From: Shinella sp.
Lineage (GTDB): Bacteria > Pseudomonadota > Alphaproteobacteria > Rhizobiales > Rhizobiaceae
Assembly: GCA_003248775.1 (NCBI GenBank)
Contig: QFQX01000030.1
Span: forward strand, 1-54,118
Length of the DNA stretch: 54,118 nucleotides
Reading direction: 5' to 3'
Each line of letters opens with the position of its first letter. Position 1 is the stretch's first letter. Both the position numbers and the translations under genes were made by a program. This document shows positions 52,259 to 54,118 of the stretch, piece after piece. Below the pieces are notes generated by a model, which was given only the letters and a program-made list of their open reading frames with translations, was not told the DNA's origin and did not search any database.

Positions 52259-53875
52259 ATGGCCGTCGTTTCCAAGAAAATTCCCGTGCCGGACCGCATC
52301 CGGATCCGCACAGCGCTCCTGTCGGTGTCCGACAAGAGCGGCATCGTCGAGCTTGCGCAGGCGCTGAACGCGCTCGGCGTCAAGCTTCTGTCGACCGGCG
52401 GCACCCACAAGGCGATTGCGGCGGCGGGCCTGCCGGTCATCGATGTATCCGAGGTCACGGGCTTTCCCGAAATCATGGACGGCCGGGTAAAGACCCTGCA
52501 TCCGCGCGTGCATGGCGGTCTTCTTTCGATCCGTGACGACGAGGAACATCAGGCCGCGATGCGCGAGCACGGCATCGAGGGGATCGACCTCTCGGTCATC
52601 AACCTCTATCCGTTCGAAGCCGTTCGTGCCGCCGGCGGCGATTATCCGACCACGGTCGAGAACATCGACATTGGCGGTCCCGCGATGATCCGCGCTTCGG
52701 CCAAGAACCATGCCTATGTCACGGTCCTGACCGACCCGTCCGACTACACGACGCTGCTCGATGCGCTTCACGCCGATGACGGCCACATTTCCTATTCGAT
52801 CCGCCAGAAGTTCGCCGCCAAGGCATTCGCCCGCACGGCGGCCTATGATGCGATCATCTCCAACTGGATGGCGGAAGCACTCGGCATCGACATGCCGGAT
52901 TACCGCGCCATCGGCGGCGCGCTGAAGGAAAAGATGCGCTACGGCGAAAACCCGCACCAGAGCGCCGGCTTCTACGTCACCGGCGACCAGCGGCCGGGCG
53001 TGGCGACGGCGACGCTCTTGCAGGGCAAGCAGCTTTCCTACAACAACATCAACGACACCGACGCCGCCTTCGAGCTGGTTGCCGAATTCCGCCCGGAAAA
53101 CGGCCCGGCCTGTGCGATCATCAAGCATGCCAACCCGTGTGGCGTTGCGACCGGCCCGAGCCTCGTCGAGGCCTACAAGCGTGCGCTTGCCTGCGATTCC
53201 GTCTCGGCCTTCGGCGGCATCATCGCGCTTAACCAGCTGCTCGACGCGGAAACGGCAACCGAGATCGTCAAGCTCTTCACCGAAGTCATCATCGCTCCCG
53301 AAGTGACCGACGAAGCCAGGGCGATCATTGCGGCCAAGCCCAATCTGCGCCTTCTGACCACCGGCGCCCTGCCCGATCCGCGCGCAGCCGGCATCGTTGC
53401 CAAGACCGTTTCGGGTGGCCTGCTCGTCCAGTCGCGCGACAACGTCCTGGTCGAGGATCTGGATCTCAAGGTCGTGACGAAGCGTGCGCCGACGGCGACC
53501 GAACTCGAAGACATGCGCTTTGCCTTCAAGATCGCCAAGCATGTGAAGTCGAATGCGGTGATCTATGCCAAGAACGGCCAGACGGCCGGTATCGGCGCCG
53601 GCCAGATGAGCCGTGTGGATTCGGCCCGCATCGCCGCGCTGAAGGCGGAGGATGCCGCCAAGGCGCTCGGTCTCGCCGAGCCGCTGACCAAGGGGTCCGC
53701 TGTCGCTTCGGAAGCCTTCTATCCCTTCGCCGACGGTCTCCTGGCGGCAATCGCGGCGGGTGCTACCGCGGTCATCCAGCCGGGCGGCTCGATGCGTGAT
53801 GCGGAAGTGATCGCCGCCGCTGATGAGCACAACGTTGCCATGGTCTTCACCGGCATCCGTCATTTCCGGCACTGA
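52259..53875 (+). CDS. purH: Bifunctional AICAR transformylase / IMP cyclohydrolase
   Basis: This 538-residue protein performs the last two steps of IMP synthesis. The N-terminal cyclohydrolase domain begins ALLSVSDKSGIVELAQALNA and has LLSTGGTHKAI. The transformylase domain includes KMRYGENPHQSAGFY, the catalytic KHANPCG (about 289) and QMSRVDSARIA. It ends IRHFRH, the usual PurH terminus. GGAGAAAACC lies before the ATG. A 99-base gap separates it from the heparinase-like gene; I see no named riboswitch there. It ends at a strong terminator. Confidence 0.97.
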   Translation: MAVVSKKIPVPDRIRIRTALLSVSDKSGIVELAQALNALGVKLLSTGGTHKAIAAAGLPVIDVSEVTGFPEIMDGRVKTLHPRVHGGLLSIRDDEEHQAAMREHGIEGIDLSVINLYPFEAVRAAGGDYPTTVENIDIGGPAMIRASAKNHAYVTVLTDPSDYTTLLDALHADDGHISYSIRQKFAAKAFARTAAYDAIISNWMAEALGIDMPDYRAIGGALKEKMRYGENPHQSAGFYVTGDQRPGVATATLLQGKQLSYNNINDTDAAFELVAEFRPENGPACAIIKHANPCGVATGPSLVEAYKRALACDSVSAFGGIIALNQLLDAETATEIVKLFTEVIIAPEVTDEARAIIAAKPNLRLLTTGALPDPRAAGIVAKTVSGGLLVQSRDNVLVEDLDLKVVTKRAPTATELEDMRFAFKIAKHVKSNAVIYAKNGQTAGIGAGQMSRVDSARIAALKAEDAAKALGLAEPLTKGSAVASEAFYPFADGLLAAIAAGATAVIQPGGSMRDAEVIAAADEHNVAMVFTGIRHFRH

Positions 53876-53899
53876 TTTCTTCCGATGTCAGAATGTTTC

Positions 53900-53930
53900 A
53901 AAGGCCCGGTCGCAAGACCGGGCCTTTTTC
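53900..53930 (+). terminator. Intrinsic terminator of purH
   Basis: AAAGGCCCGGTC (53900-53911) pairs with GACCGGGCCTTT (53916-53927) around a GCAA tetraloop of GNRA type, followed by further T. It stands 25 bases after the purH stop. Its stem resembles that of the secB terminator. Confidence 0.93.
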
Positions 53931-53941
53931 ATGCCTCCGCC

Positions 53942-54047
53942 TAAAGCGTGTCGCGATCTTTCAGATTCGCTCCATACGCTTCAAGGTCTTATTTCATCGC
54001 ATGTCGTCGTCGCAAAACCGCTGCACACTTTTGCGCGACACTTTAAA
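53942..54047. repeat. RIME-like rhizobial intergenic repeat
   Basis: The element has terminal inverted repeats GTGTCGCG (53948-53955) and CGCGACAC (54034-54041). It contains one internal palindrome AAGCGT/ACGCTT (53944-53981) and a second built on the core AAAACCG-N5-CACTTTT (54014-54032). Length and two-palindrome layout fit the RIME elements described in Rhizobium; the identification is from memory. It overlaps the stop codon of the partial gene at the right edge. Confidence 0.7.
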
Positions 54048-54118
54048 CAGCCGGCCGGGCAGCCGGGTAAGGCGTGCGCAGGAGGATGACGAGGCCAACG
54101 AGAAGGAAGACGATCAGG
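54043..54118 (-). CDS. Partial membrane-protein gene, C-terminal end only
   Basis: On the minus strand the last 24 codons read as a strongly hydrophobic segment, LIVFLLVGLVILLRTPY, then PAARPAV and a TAA stop at 54043-54045. This looks like the final transmembrane helix and short tail of a membrane protein whose body lies beyond the window. The family cannot be told. The plus-strand frames here are charged and look like its shadow. The stop lies at the edge of the RIME-like repeat, and the gene converges on purH. Confidence 0.5.
   Translation of the reverse strand, partial: LIVFLLVGLVILLRTPYPAARPAV

Noticed and set aside
54048..54118. Plus-strand coding at the right edge
   Set aside because: The plus frames are highly charged, while the minus strand reads as a transmembrane helix with a stop, so the minus strand is the better reading.
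1..54118. Mobile element, CRISPR array, toxin-antitoxin pair or phage-defence island
   Set aside because: Gene content and order are core chromosomal, there are no transposase or integrase motifs, no regular direct repeats with spacers, and small genes have family assignments. The addAB and fxsA genes touch phage biology in other species but do not form a defence locus here.

Overview
This window looks like the replication-origin region of the main chromosome of a Rhizobiaceae alphaproteobacterium (the Rhizobium, Agrobacterium and Neorhizobium group). The case rests on high-GC coding sequence, AddAB in place of RecBCD, the cell-cycle regulator TrcR, a DUF2852 protein, HemJ next to hemE, the block mnmE-mnmG-rsmG-parA-parB, and short palindromic intergenic repeats of rhizobial type. 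It is core genome. I see no rRNA, tRNA, CRISPR array, insertion sequence, phage gene or recognisable defence island.

Left part (1-26.4 kb). A rhizobial repeat precedes murU-addB-addA (peptidoglycan recycling and double-strand break repair) and trxA. A bidirectional terminator then separates these from the minus-strand operon trpF-trpB-trpA-accD-folC. Next come a YgjP-like metallopeptidase, a DUF2852 protein, a PHB depolymerase, a lone plus-strand nitroreductase, and the minus-strand series Tim44-like - mltA - smr - xre - gyrB. fxsA and secB run plus. dnaQ, coaE, aroE and maf form a tight minus-strand group.

Centre (26.4-36.5 kb). The 401-bp gap between ppsR and hemE holds two perfect DnaA boxes, two weaker ones, GANTC sites and an AT-rich flank, and is the probable oriC. 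hemE-hemJ, rho and mnmE-mnmG-rsmG-parA-parB read away from it to the right. Four strong parS-type sites lie within about 10.5 kb of it: after gyrB, across the maf/aroE junction, across the mnmE stop codon and inside rsmG. ParA and ParB act on these sites to segregate the new origins.

Right part (36.5-54.1 kb). holA-lptE-leuS (minus) diverges from the YggS gene. A propionyl-CoA-type synthetase and acetyl-CoA synthetase flank trcR. Then come three small minus-strand genes (an SDHAF4-like assembly factor, a secreted nuclease and a secreted excalibur protein), followed by htpX-rsmB, a heparinase II/III-like protein and purH. The window ends in a RIME-like repeat and the 3' end of a minus-strand membrane-protein gene.

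The strongest observations beyond ordinary annotation concern the origin: parS sites built into coding sequence, the same base change in three of four sites that creates a CcrM-type GANTC motif inside parS, degenerate parS-like sites nearby, and a 19-nt hairpin core shared by three otherwise different repeats. I found no convincing undescribed multi-gene system.
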